This document shows, piece by piece, positions 1 through 7,913 of a stretch of 20,087 bases of DNA. The translations under genes were made by a program, and so were the position numbers. Below the pieces are notes generated by a model. It was not told where the DNA came from. It saw only the letters and a program-made list of their open reading frames with translations, and did not search any database. The stretch is from a virus, in IMG/VR virus record IMGVR_UViG_3300043410_001766, positions 1 through 20,087 of that record; one strand, given 5' to 3'. Every line of letters starts with the position of its first letter. The first letter of the stretch is position 1.

Positions 1-225
1 TTCATCCTGTTCAACCTTTTTCTTCGGATCAAACTTAGGAAGAACTTCAATTTCTTCTGCAGCTTCCGCCACTTCTTTGTTAGACTTGGAATATAGAGCC
101 CAAGTTACACCTTCATCCGCCATCGCAGCAATTATATTAGCCTTACCCTTTAGGCCTTCTACATCAACGCCAAAATCGTCTGCAATTTGTTTTAGTTCAG
201 ATATCTTTAATGTCTCAAATGACAT
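1..225 (-). CDS. SAP/Rho-N-like small protein, 3' end outside window
   Basis: ATG at 223-225 on the minus strand opens a frame that stays open for 75 codons to the window edge, so the C-terminus is missing. It is preceded by a good ribosome-binding site (AAAAGGAG at about 231-238). Residues about 5-38 follow the pattern of a SAP or Rho N-terminal helix-extension-helix (LKISELKQIADDF, then GLKGKANIIAAMA), a small nucleic-acid-binding or scaffold-like fold. The rest is rich in Glu and Lys and looks flexible. It lies just downstream of the capsid terminator, where tailed phages often keep head-completion genes, but no specific head role can be assigned. The fold call rests on pattern resemblance only. 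Confidence 0.7.
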   Translation of the reverse strand, partial: MSFETLKISELKQIADDFGVDVEGLKGKANIIAAMADEGVTWALYSKSNKEVAEAAEEIEVLPKFDPKKKVEQDE

Positions 226-249
226 ATATTCTCCTTTTATCGGTATTTA

Positions 250-258
250 ATTATAGCA
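250..258 (-). promoter_or_regulatory. Putative extended -10 promoter for the leftmost gene
   Basis: On the minus strand this reads TGCTATAAT, a full extended -10 element. It sits between the capsid terminator and the start codon at 225, leaving room for a leader of about 20 bases. A weak -35 candidate (TTTTCA, 17-base spacing) overlaps the terminator tail. The same nine bases occur at 12391-12399 upstream of the oxygenase block. Inferred from sequence only. Confidence 0.5.
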
Positions 259-260
259 TT

Positions 261-301
261 AGTCAATTAAAATGAAAAGCCCCCCGAATTTCTTCGGGGG
301 G
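261..301 (-). terminator. Intrinsic terminator after the major capsid gene
   Basis: Bases 280-288 (six C then GAA) pair perfectly with 293-301 (TTC then six G), giving a 9-bp GC-rich stem with a 4-base loop. On the minus strand the stem is followed by CTTTTCATTTTAATT, a T-rich tract. This is a classical rho-independent terminator for leftward transcripts ending the capsid gene. On the plus strand no T tract follows, so it is directional. Confidence 0.9.
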
Positions 302-333
302 ACAAATCTATTTGCAGGATATTCTTAAATTAA

Positions 334-1374
334 TTAAGAAGCTACCTTAACGTTCTTTACAACTACCCATGCATCTGCTTGCTCGATCTGTGTACCAACA
401 CGAGTATACATTGTATATTCGATGCTGTCCTTACGAGGCCAGAAGAAACGATAAACAGTTACATCACGCTTGATACCAATAACAACGTTATTTGGGAATG
501 TCAAGTGGATATCACCGTGTGATCCTTCTGCATCAACATAATCGCCGTCCTGTGTTTCAGGTAGAAGTGGAACTTCTACGATTGGAATACCGAATGCGAA
601 TGGTGATACGAAGCCTGCTGGTCCACCCAAACCTGGCTGATCGCCACGGATAATGCTTGAAGCGATATCCTGTGGGTTAGCAAAGTTGGTTGAATTAGAT
701 GTGCTGTATAGATAATCCTGGATCAGGTTTGAACCTGAAAGGAAACGAAGATCTGTACGACGCTGCTTGTACTTACGAGGAAGTGCCTTAAGCGCCTTAT
801 TAAATACTTCACGAGATACTGCTGCACCTGCTGCATCGACAACGTGACCGTTAGCCTTTGCTCTCTTTACAACACCATCAAATGCTGACATCAAACCTGA
901 TGCAGTGGTGTCACCGTTAAGTACGACATCTTCAATGTCATTACCTGCCTGTGTTGCCATCAAACGTGCAATGTGATCTTCAAGATCTGCACCTTCAATA
1001 TTGTCTTCTAGAGACTCAGTTGAGATTTCCCAGTCAAGACGAAGCTTACGAGTTGTAAGATTAATCTTCGAGAAGGTCACAGCTGCGTTAGAGCCTGTAT
1101 CCTGAGCTTCGGAAGCAACAGTCATAAGTCTCTCACCAACTCCGATGCGGTCAATCTCTGTAGTATCAGCCTTCATACGGACGGTACGTGCTACCTTGCC
1201 GATGACTGTAGCATCGAACATGTAGTCTAGAAAACGTGCTGACTGCTCAGGGTTTAGTAAACCACCCTTTGAAGAAGCACCGACGTGAATACCAGTTCCT
1301 GAAAGGGAACCAGAGAAATCACCTGTATCTACAGCGCCTGCTGCGATAGCTTTTTCTAATGTTTCATTACTCAT
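334..1374 (-). CDS. Major capsid protein, HK97 fold
   Basis: 346 residues. This is the main shell protein of the phage head. The sequence follows the HK97-type capsid layout: a variable N-terminus with GGLLNPEQ near residue 37, an extended-loop region around 70-105, then a long spine-helix segment (about 115-150) ending in VLNGD, followed by the P- and A-domain segments. There is no roughly 100-residue N-terminal delta domain as in HK97 itself, which agrees with a separate scaffold encoded just upstream. ATG at 1372-1374 follows AGGTAGGTG. The gene is the last of the head block and is followed by a strong terminator at 261-301. Its G+C content is much higher than that of the enzyme genes. The family call is based on gene order plus sequence pattern. 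Confidence 0.87.
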   Translation of the reverse strand: MSNETLEKAIAAGAVDTGDFSGSLSGTGIHVGASSKGGLLNPEQSARFLDYMFDATVIGKVARTVRMKADTTEIDRIGVGERLMTVASEAQDTGSNAAVTFSKINLTTRKLRLDWEISTESLEDNIEGADLEDHIARLMATQAGNDIEDVVLNGDTTASGLMSAFDGVVKRAKANGHVVDAAGAAVSREVFNKALKALPRKYKQRRTDLRFLSGSNLIQDYLYSTSNSTNFANPQDIASSIIRGDQPGLGGPAGFVSPFAFGIPIVEVPLLPETQDGDYVDAEGSHGDIHLTFPNNVVIGIKRDVTVYRFFWPRKDSIEYTMYTRVGTQIEQADAWVVVKNVKVAS

Positions 1375-1396
1375 TTATTTTTTTCACCTACCTTTA

Positions 1397-1969
1397 TTAG
1401 TTAAAAAGTTCATCAACGGAACCGAGGAAAGAACCGTTCCATTTTGATTTTTTGATTGTTACTTCCTGAGACCCGCCAAGGTCTAAGGACTTCTTAATTG
1501 CAGTATCTGATTCTACTGCGTCTACACGCTTTTCAACATTATTAATTGTTGAGCGGATATCTGAAACCGCTTTGCTTAGGGCTTCATGCTGTGTTGTTAA
1601 TTCTGAAATTCTTCCTTCAACGCTCTTGCTAAAAGTCTCAACCGTTTCTTTGATTGCTGATACCTGTTGTGCGCTTGCTTCAGTAGCCTTATTCAGAGTC
1701 TCTGAGAAAAATCCTTTAAGGTCTACAAGAGCTTTTGCAAAATCAGGTTCAATTGTTTCAACTTCTGAAACATCGGCTGCTTTTTCAATAACATCTACAG
1801 GAGTATCTTCAGACGTTGCTTCCTCAGCAACTGGTGTTTCTTCAACAGAAACTTCTTCTGAAACAGGTGTCTCAACTTCAACAACTGGAGTTTCGACAAC
1901 TGGTGTTTCTACAACAGCTGCAGCACCTGAAAGGTCCTGTACAGCTTTTTCAATATTTGTATCTGACAC
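1397..1969 (-). CDS. Putative separate scaffold protein from an internal in-frame GTG start
   Basis: GTG at 1967-1969 is in frame with the protease-scaffold gene and is preceded by AAAGGAGGT with a 6-base spacer (ATAAAC), a far better start signal than that of the full-length gene. Translation here would give a 190-residue protein beginning MSDTNIEKAVQDLSG, containing only the acidic ETPV repeats (about 1800-1915) and the coiled-coil C-terminus. In lambda, Nu3 scaffold is made in the same way from inside the C protease gene. The start resembles that of the capsid protein (MSNETLEKAI). What I see is the start signal and frame; use of this start is an inference. Confidence 0.72.
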   Translation of the reverse strand: MSDTNIEKAVQDLSGAAAVVETPVVETPVVEVETPVSEEVSVEETPVAEEATSEDTPVDVIEKAADVSEVETIEPDFAKALVDLKGFFSETLNKATEASAQQVSAIKETVETFSKSVEGRISELTTQHEALSKAVSDIRSTINNVEKRVDAVESDTAIKKSLDLGGSQEVTIKKSKWNGSFLGSVDELFN

Positions 1970-2743
1970 GTTTATACCTCCTTTTGCGTTAGCCTGATTT
2001 GCAGGCAACGGTTTTCTTGACTTCTTAAATGAATCAAGAATCTTATCTATTTCTTTCGCTTTGTTTGTATCTGCTTGCTCAACCCAACCAATTAATGTTG
2101 CTGGCTTTCCAGTGATTGGGGAGTCGTAAGTTTTTTCTGTTGAAACGAAAACTGAATCACTGTCTTCGCAATAAAAAATATTTTCTGTTTTAATTTCTGC
2201 TGCCATTCCCTTAAATACTAATTGACCGTTAGCTTTTGAAATAGAAAGAATGTTGCAAAGTTCATTTGCTGGTGAATCTACAATTGATAATTCTACAAGA
2301 TCATATGCTTTGATAAAACGAACTGATGTTCCGTCTGCTTTGTTAACCTGATTATCTGATTCTGTAATTTTTCCGCCGATTGAAAATCCTGAAAGTGTTC
2401 CGTCTAAAACTTTTTCCCATGTATCTTGTGCGCCCTTCGATACATAAGTTTCTACATAAACACCACTATAAAATTTTTGAGTTGCCGCATCATAAAATGT
2501 TTCTGGCTTGAATGAAAGTAATTTACCTACAGCTACTGGCATATGCATTTCACGAATATTTCCACGGAAATTTTCAAATGCTTTTAATGATGCTTCTGCT
2601 GTTACAACATCACCTGTCTGATCTACGTTATCTAGGGTTGCAAATCCAGACACAGTTCTGCGTTCACGATTGACCTTAGTGAACGGTACTGATAAACTAA
2701 CAGTATCGCCGTGGGAAACCCATAGTGATTTTTCAATATTCAT
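1397..2743 (-). CDS. Prohead protease fused to a scaffold domain
   Basis: 448 residues from ATG at 2741-2743. A longer frame would need TTG at 2777-2779, which has no ribosome-binding site, so the ATG is preferred although its own site is weak. Residues about 1-170 match caudoviral prohead serine proteases: catalytic-type His67 in REMHMP, Ser118/Ser121 in LSGFSIGGK, and a conserved LVELSIVDSPANE segment near 148-161. A short extra domain of unknown role follows (about 180-240). The C-terminal 190 residues are scaffold-like: a low-complexity acidic stretch of repeated ETPV units, then a long predicted coiled coil ending in a basic KKSKWNGSFLGSVDELFN tail. It lies between the portal and capsid genes, the usual place. 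The protease would cut the scaffold and itself during maturation. Which serine is catalytic cannot be settled by eye. Confidence 0.85.
   Translation of the reverse strand: MNIEKSLWVSHGDTVSLSVPFTKVNRERRTVSGFATLDNVDQTGDVVTAEASLKAFENFRGNIREMHMPVAVGKLLSFKPETFYDAATQKFYSGVYVETYVSKGAQDTWEKVLDGTLSGFSIGGKITESDNQVNKADGTSVRFIKAYDLVELSIVDSPANELCNILSISKANGQLVFKGMAAEIKTENIFYCEDSDSVFVSTEKTYDSPITGKPATLIGWVEQADTNKAKEIDKILDSFKKSRKPLPANQANAKGGINVSDTNIEKAVQDLSGAAAVVETPVVETPVVEVETPVSEEVSVEETPVAEEATSEDTPVDVIEKAADVSEVETIEPDFAKALVDLKGFFSETLNKATEASAQQVSAIKETVETFSKSVEGRISELTTQHEALSKAVSDIRSTINNVEKRVDAVESDTAIKKSLDLGGSQEVTIKKSKWNGSFLGSVDELFN
1976..1984 (-). promoter_or_regulatory. Strong internal ribosome-binding site for the scaffold
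   Basis: Minus strand AAAGGAGGT, almost the full anti-Shine-Dalgarno complement, lies 6 bases before an in-frame GTG inside the protease gene. In the long protein these bases merely encode Lys-Gly-Gly in a linker. This placement exactly at the protease/scaffold boundary argues for function. Confidence 0.75.
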
Positions 2744-2797
2744 ATGCTTAATTTTATTACTATAAAAATAAAAAGGCAAATAATGGTTGAGTAATAA

Positions 2798-4384
2798 TTA
2801 TGCAGTTACTCGACCTTCTCCTTTTGGATTCCTAGCCTCCCCCGATTTATCTGGAGAATTAGCATCTCTTTGTTGGGTGCGATCTCTAGTATTCATTGCC
2901 TGAGCCTTTATTTCGGCTGCCTGTGCCTGCAAATCAACTACTGTATCTCCGCCTTCAATCGGTGGCATACCCTTTCTAATTCTAACTTCATTAGGGGTAT
3001 ATACCTGCATTCTTAAATAACGTTCATCAATTTTAGATTGAGTATCCTCATCTGTAAGAGTAAGTTCATTAAATTTAAGAATTAAAACATCTGTCATTTC
3101 CTGAATAATACTATTTAATTTCTTATCTAAAATATCCTGTGCTGGACGAGTTACTTGTTCTTTAAATGTCTTATCTGAATCTCTTGCTGCTCCTAAATTA
3201 ACACCTTCAGGCATACCAATTTTAGAAATAGGAGTTCTATGAGTTAATAGAATTTCATCTCTATTCATCTTACGATAAGTATTAAATGAAGCATCTTGAG
3301 CATCCGCCTCAACTGGCTCCATCTTAAATTCAACTTTTTGATCTGGAGTATCGGCAGGAAGTGGAATGTATAGAGAGCGGTGATTTTTGCCCTTTAAACC
3401 GACCTGGAAGAACTCTAGGAGCTTCTGTTCTGCTACTGGAGACAACTTTGCACCCTTAACTGTAATAATGTATCTAGGGACCGCCTTGTTCTCAAAATAA
3501 TCTAAATTATATCTGCCAGCAAATTCATTTCCAGCCATCGCATTTTGTGATGCAACAATATCTGGAATTCCATAATAATTATTCATAGGTGTATATTTCT
3601 TAAAATGAATAATTTCATTAGGTCTATCTAACCCACCAGAAATTGGATTTGGAGTTTCTTGATCTCCATAATTTCTAAAGAATACTGCTTTGCCGTAAAG
3701 CAATTGAATAAAGCCATCACGTAGTCTGCGTACACGCATTGTCTTTGATGGAATATGCCCCAGATATCCAATCTTGCCAGTTGTAGTTCTGCCAATTTCT
3801 AGGAAACCATTTCCTGTTGCTTCTAAATCCGTATAAACTTTTTTTAATGTTTCAATAAATGTTTCTTCATCGTTACAGTCTTCCAGCCATACTTCAAGCT
3901 CATCACGAATCTTGTCCATCTTACGACGAGCAAAATCTAATTTCTTAGAATCTTTTTCTGCTTCTAATCTTAATTTAGTTTTGCGAGATTCAACGAATTG
4001 ATATCCAAGTCCAACAATATTTTCAACCTTAGCATTAATTGCTGCATAGTTGAATGGTGAAATTTCATAAATACGTGCAAGATATTCTAAATTATACATA
4101 GGCTGAATAAGGTCAAACATTGCATATCCAGTAATTGCTTGTGCAAGCAAATTCTGCTGAGTCTTTGCACCATCTACACCTTCAAATGCCTTACTGAATT
4201 CTCTAGACATTTTACGCTTAAATGCTGGACCTAGTCCACGAACTTTCTTTAGTTCGTCACCTGAAATCTTAAATGGATCATTTTCTTTTGTTGCTTCTGG
4301 ATTATTAAATTTTACCCAATCAGAAAATGTACTAGCATCCACATCTGTATTTGGTGTTTCGTCATCAGGTATGTATTCAATCAT
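2798..4384 (-). CDS. Phage portal protein
   Basis: 528 residues. Portal proteins form the dodecameric ring at one head vertex through which DNA is packaged and ejected. The central region carries the familiar portal pattern: EIIHFKKYTPMNNYYGIPDI (about 258-277), a following AGNEFAGRYNLDYFENKAVPR-like helix, and a THRTPISKIGMPEG segment near 380-395. The N-terminus (about 44-65) has a helix-hairpin-like KKVRGLGPAFKRKM stretch. The last 40 residues are highly charged and probably disordered. ATG at 4382-4384 overlaps the stop of the upstream small gene in an ATGA arrangement, with GAAGGGG just before it, so translation is likely coupled. The closest family by pattern is the PBSX/HK97-like portal group. 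Position directly upstream of protease and capsid supports the call. Confidence 0.88.
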   Translation of the reverse strand: MIEYIPDDETPNTDVDASTFSDWVKFNNPEATKENDPFKISGDELKKVRGLGPAFKRKMSREFSKAFEGVDGAKTQQNLLAQAITGYAMFDLIQPMYNLEYLARIYEISPFNYAAINAKVENIVGLGYQFVESRKTKLRLEAEKDSKKLDFARRKMDKIRDELEVWLEDCNDEETFIETLKKVYTDLEATGNGFLEIGRTTTGKIGYLGHIPSKTMRVRRLRDGFIQLLYGKAVFFRNYGDQETPNPISGGLDRPNEIIHFKKYTPMNNYYGIPDIVASQNAMAGNEFAGRYNLDYFENKAVPRYIITVKGAKLSPVAEQKLLEFFQVGLKGKNHRSLYIPLPADTPDQKVEFKMEPVEADAQDASFNTYRKMNRDEILLTHRTPISKIGMPEGVNLGAARDSDKTFKEQVTRPAQDILDKKLNSIIQEMTDVLILKFNELTLTDEDTQSKIDERYLRMQVYTPNEVRIRKGMPPIEGGDTVVDLQAQAAEIKAQAMNTRDRTQQRDANSPDKSGEARNPKGEGRVTA

Positions 4385-4725
4385 AATAACCCCTTCGCCT
4401 TTTTAGCTTCTTCTTTATATACGCCAATATCAAGTGGGTCTGGAACTAATCCCCAGTTGAGTCTTTGCTGTTGATATGCGTATTCTTCATCGTCAATTTT
4501 TCTACGTCCCGCCAAAAATAGAGGCCTACCCTCATATATGCCGAACGAGCTAACTTCTCTAGCCAAAGCATCAATCTTCGCCTTATTTCCTTTCATAGAT
4601 GTGACGGAAAGATAATTACCTTCATCGTCTCCGATCCATCTACCGTCTGGCATTTCCCAGACATAGATCCCTAGTGTCGTTTCTTCTTCGACACTGTACT
4701 TCATATTTGAAAGATCCATAGACAT
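4381..4725 (-). CDS. Small conserved-type protein upstream of the portal
   Basis: 114 residues, soluble, no signal peptide or membrane segment. I do not recognise the family. The N-terminal half contains an aromatic and acidic stretch (GIYVWEMPDGRWIGDDEGNY at about 19-38) that looks like a small beta unit, and the C-terminal half has a charged helical segment (RRKIDDEEYAYQQQRL near 74-89) ending in Lys-rich residues. It is the first gene after the promoter at 4740-4768 and overlaps the portal start by four bases, so it is co-expressed with the head genes and is probably a head or packaging accessory factor. No function is assigned. Confidence 0.75.
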   Translation of the reverse strand: MSMDLSNMKYSVEEETTLGIYVWEMPDGRWIGDDEGNYLSVTSMKGNKAKIDALAREVSSFGIYEGRPLFLAGRRKIDDEEYAYQQQRLNWGLVPDPLDIGVYKEEAKKAKGLL

Positions 4726-4739
4726 TTATTTTACCATTC

Positions 4740-4768
4740 TTTATAACCAAAGTCCAGGTTTTTGTCAA
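4740..4768 (-). promoter_or_regulatory. Near-consensus sigma70-type promoter for the head operon
   Basis: On the minus strand: TTGACA (4763-4768), 17-base spacer, TATAAA (4740-4745). It lies in the 56-base gap between the LamG-like gene and the small gene before the portal. The -35 is perfect, the -10 has one mismatch and the spacing is optimal. It would drive the small gene, portal, protease-scaffold and capsid, ending at the terminator at 261-301. No intrinsic terminator is seen for transcripts entering from upstream, so read-through from the oxygenase block is also possible. Confidence 0.8.
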
Positions 4769-4781
4769 GCCTTATGACAAA

Positions 4782-6581
4782 TTATACAGACTTGACGACT
4801 CTCCAGTCATAGTCATAGGCAAAAACACCAGTTTCTGTCAAAGCTATTGACGTTACATCTGATTGAGCTAAATCTCTACCTGTATATAATAAATAATGCT
4901 TTTCTACTTGTCCCTGATTTAATTCAGTATCATATATGGCAATATTGCTATATGAGTTTCCAACACCTCCGACTGTCCAATCGTCCATCGAATTGATAAA
5001 TATTTGATCCGTAATAGGCTGGTCAAAAATTAAAACTATATGGTAAATTTCACCTGGCTCAAATAATTCAGATGCGTCAATAGATAGTTTTGCAGAAACT
5101 CCATTTATATAAATATCAGATAGATTATTATATGATATTGCTCCAGTTCCATCCCACCAATAATTTGAATCTCCACAGGAAACTAGGCAATTTTCTGATA
5201 GGCTGTTTCCATGTCTATAAATCATTTCAACAGAATAAATATCTTTAGCGGTTTCAATAGCAAACCCAGGGGCTCCGTATGGCCTAATTCCAGCCAATTT
5301 GTTTCTTTTTATTGTAGGATAATCTTTTGTTGAAGCAGAGATATCCCATACTGATGAGTCTATAGATCCACTTGTCGGCTGAACTATTGATATAGATTCT
5401 CCTGAATTTTCAGCATAAATATCTTTTTCAGAATAAAAATAAAAACTTAATTCATTTAATTGTGGTACTAAAACATTTAAATCGCTAGTCCACATAAATA
5501 CACTAAAATGTATAGTCTTAGAACCTTCATTTGTCCCATCACCTAAAACATATTCTGGAAGAGGCTTTCCATTTTCAAGAACAATCCATGTTCCATCATC
5601 GCCAGTGTCGCTAAATGATACTTCTATTCTAGTGTCAAAATTCCATTCTACTTTTGACGAAACAATATCTAATCCTGCTGGTATTGTAAATGAATCATAA
5701 AATATTGCTTCATCTACATCCTTATTTAAAGTTATACAATTATTATTTTTATCTATATAAAATGTAGAATTTAATTGAAGCTCTTCAAATCTTTTATTTT
5801 TAGGATATGAATATTCAAATATTTTACGAACATTAAAATCTGATCCACTAAATAACACACCATTTTCTGGAAATACTATTTGAGATGGTGGAATTGTTTG
5901 GTTAGCGTCATAATGATTTTTAATTTGCTCGGCAGATAATGCATATTTATATATAGCTGCATTATTTATAAGCATAGAATCTACAGTTAATTGAGTTGGT
6001 CCTATAAGAAAATAATCAAATGAATCATTTATAAATTTAAAATCTATCAAATTTTTTATGGATTTTAAAATTCCATTTAAATATAGAGATATTGTGTTAC
6101 CTCCATATACTGCAACAACATGTATAACTTCTCCATAATGATCTAAATGTGACCCTATTGAAATCTCATTAATATTAAAATAAATTGCACTATTCTTATA
6201 AGAAATTCCTACGACTGGATTATCGTTAGGGAGATTTAAGTTTGCATAAAATATATTAGTTGGATTATTTATTGTTTTAGGATATAGCCAAAATTCTATA
6301 GAGAATTCACTATCTGAACTATATTTATCTGCAATAGTAAATTTTGCATCTTCTCCAGTATATCCTTTTGAAAATGGCAACATTATTATTCCGTTAGGAT
6401 TTATTAAAAATGGTTGAAAGCTTTCTACCACCAATGGAAATCTAGGGTAGCTCACTGCTCCATTTGGATGAATTCCATTATTACCACAGGGGCTTAAATC
6501 ATATGCAATATCTCCCTCGTCTTCATCTAGTTTCCAGAAGCCTAGGGGATTATCTTTTAATACTGCATATGTATAACTCAT
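4782..6581 (-). CDS. Two-domain LamG/concanavalin-like protein
   Basis: 599 residues. Two jelly-roll lectin-type (LamG, concanavalin-like) regions are visible. The first spans about 5-225: it opens with LGFWKLDE, has FSIEFWLYP at about 92-100, then ISLYLNG near 164 and an AAIYKYALSAEQIKNHY ending. The second spans about 400-575, with an IYHIVLIF strand and an IAIYDTELNQGQVEKHY ending that mirrors the first. Between them is a beta-rich linker with no recognised family. Such proteins in phages are usually virion surface or host-binding components. ATG at 6579-6581 overlaps the stop of the preceding oxygenase gene in ATGA, so it belongs to the oxygenase operon rather than to the head operon. Carbohydrate binding is family knowledge; the actual ligand is unknown. 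Confidence 0.8.
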   Translation of the reverse strand: MSYTYAVLKDNPLGFWKLDEDEGDIAYDLSPCGNNGIHPNGAVSYPRFPLVVESFQPFLINPNGIIMLPFSKGYTGEDAKFTIADKYSSDSEFSIEFWLYPKTINNPTNIFYANLNLPNDNPVVGISYKNSAIYFNINEISIGSHLDHYGEVIHVVAVYGGNTISLYLNGILKSIKNLIDFKFINDSFDYFLIGPTQLTVDSMLINNAAIYKYALSAEQIKNHYDANQTIPPSQIVFPENGVLFSGSDFNVRKIFEYSYPKNKRFEELQLNSTFYIDKNNNCITLNKDVDEAIFYDSFTIPAGLDIVSSKVEWNFDTRIEVSFSDTGDDGTWIVLENGKPLPEYVLGDGTNEGSKTIHFSVFMWTSDLNVLVPQLNELSFYFYSEKDIYAENSGESISIVQPTSGSIDSSVWDISASTKDYPTIKRNKLAGIRPYGAPGFAIETAKDIYSVEMIYRHGNSLSENCLVSCGDSNYWWDGTGAISYNNLSDIYINGVSAKLSIDASELFEPGEIYHIVLIFDQPITDQIFINSMDDWTVGGVGNSYSNIAIYDTELNQGQVEKHYLLYTGRDLAQSDVTSIALTETGVFAYDYDWRVVKSV

Positions 6582-7198
6582 TTGTGTCTATTATACACCC
6601 AAAATCCTGGACACATATATTTATGACCTGAAAGTACCTCATTAGATTTATGAAGATATGGCTGATAAGAAGGAAATATAATTATACTTCCTGGATCTGG
6701 TTTAAACTTAATTCCATGATTAGCAAACTCCAGTTCTCCGCCCTCATAATCATCATTTAAATATGCAACTAAGGAATATCTTAAATTAGTATCCCCATCT
6801 GATTGATCAACATGATGACCCAATTCTGCACCCTTATGGTATCTATTAACAGCAAACATATCTAGAACAACAAGTTGATCTTCTAGATCTTTAATATGAG
6901 CAAAGCATTGTGCTGCATGCATCATTTGAGAATGAATACTATTCATAATGTATGTTGCTCTTAATCTTGAGTCTTTGTCCAAGAGCTCTAGGTTACCTTG
7001 AATTAATCTCTTTTGATGCCCATATTGAGTAGTTTTATCATTGCTAGAAAACCATTCATCCCATTTTGGAATAGCAGCTTGAATATTAGGATCATTCTCA
7101 GTATCTTCAATAAATTTTACAAGAAAATCTGGATTAGGAATTGCACCTGGAAAATATATAATTTCTGGATCTAATATTCTATGGTCTAACATTTGCAT
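6578..7198 (-). CDS. Fe(II)/2-oxoglutarate oxygenase, prolyl-4-hydroxylase type (oxygenase 1)
   Basis: 206 residues. This enzyme family couples oxidation of 2-oxoglutarate to hydroxylation of a substrate. The iron-binding triad is His129-x-Asp131 (GHHVDQS) and His183 (YLHKS), with Lys193 exactly ten residues after the distal histidine as the likely 2-oxoglutarate carboxylate ligand, as in collagen-type prolyl hydroxylases. The signature YLNDDYEGGELEF lies between. About 110 N-terminal residues form a helical lid typical of the family. ATG at 7196-7198 follows AGGAGA, which overlaps the stop of the preceding oxygenase. It overlaps the LamG-like gene by four bases. Substrate unknown; candidates are virion or host proteins. 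Confidence 0.88.
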   Translation of the reverse strand: MQMLDHRILDPEIIYFPGAIPNPDFLVKFIEDTENDPNIQAAIPKWDEWFSSNDKTTQYGHQKRLIQGNLELLDKDSRLRATYIMNSIHSQMMHAAQCFAHIKDLEDQLVVLDMFAVNRYHKGAELGHHVDQSDGDTNLRYSLVAYLNDDYEGGELEFANHGIKFKPDPGSIIIFPSYQPYLHKSNEVLSGHKYMCPGFWVYNRHK

Positions 7199-7208
7199 TT
7201 TATTTCTC

Positions 7209-7913
7209 CTAATATGTAGATGGGTCTAGAATAATGCCTTCGGCTTTTTTATCCTGCCAACCCTTGATCTGTTCTGCTTGTCTTAATCTTTCTTCTGAAA
7301 TTTCTTTTTCCCATGAAGCAATTTTTTCTTCAGAGTATTCAGATTCTTCGTTATCCCAGAATGAACCTATTGTATATCTATTTCCACCTAAAACTTGAGT
7401 AACCTGATGTTCATTATGAGCTCCTCCAGCAAATGCTGCTAACATCCCAGCCTTTGGCTTAATAGTTATATCATGATCTTTAAAATCTAATTCTCCACCT
7501 TCATATTCATCATTTAAATATAAAAATGCTGCCCATTTACTTCTTTCAAATGCATTATATTCACCATTTGTACTATTATCTGAATGAAATCCTGCAAATG
7601 CCCCAGGCTCCCATTGCTGTGCATGGTAGCTAACTTTTTTAACGGGAAGACCTCTAGTAATTGCTGTAGCTTCTTGCATTTTAGTTTCTAATTCTGTAAA
7701 GAAATTTTTTGGAATATTAAACTGTTTCATAAATTCATTTTCAGGAATAACAGATGCATATGACTCATAAAACGATATAGGTGTCCATTCAAGAAGGTTG
7801 TTATCTCTACAATACTCCCAATATGCTACTATCGCTTTGCTTTCTTCTGGGGTAAGAAATTCTTCAAAAACACAAATGTCTTCTTTTATTCTAATGCAAT
7901 TATCTAAATTCAT
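7209..7913 (-). CDS. Fe(II)/2-oxoglutarate oxygenase (oxygenase 2)
   Basis: 234 residues. The triad is His110-x-Asp112 (GFHSDNS) and His169 (NEHQV), with Arg179 ten residues later for 2-oxoglutarate. The YLNDEYEGGELDF signature and the KPKAGMLAAF strand are present. Using Arg instead of Lys at the co-substrate position separates it from oxygenases 1, 3, 5 and 6. A charged C-terminal helical extension of about 45 residues (from NEESEYSEEK) is an unusual addition. The start ATG overlaps the stop of oxygenase 3 (ATGA), and the TAG stop forms part of the ribosome-binding site of oxygenase 1, so translation is tightly coupled. Substrate not known. Confidence 0.87.
   Translation of the reverse strand: MNLDNCIRIKEDICVFEEFLTPEESKAIVAYWEYCRDNNLLEWTPISFYESYASVIPENEFMKQFNIPKNFFTELETKMQEATAITRGLPVKKVSYHAQQWEPGAFAGFHSDNSTNGEYNAFERSKWAAFLYLNDEYEGGELDFKDHDITIKPKAGMLAAFAGGAHNEHQVTQVLGGNRYTIGSFWDNEESEYSEEKIASWEKEISEERLRQAEQIKGWQDKKAEGIILDPSTY

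Noticed and set aside
1572-1997. Plus-strand 141-residue frame rich in Ser, Thr and Val
   Set aside because: Antisense to the ETPV repeats and coiled coil of the scaffold; no start signal or recognisable domain.
2741-2779. Longer protease with a TTG start at 2777-2779
   Set aside because: No ribosome-binding site before TTG and the added 12 residues show no family similarity; ATG at 2741-2743 is the better start.
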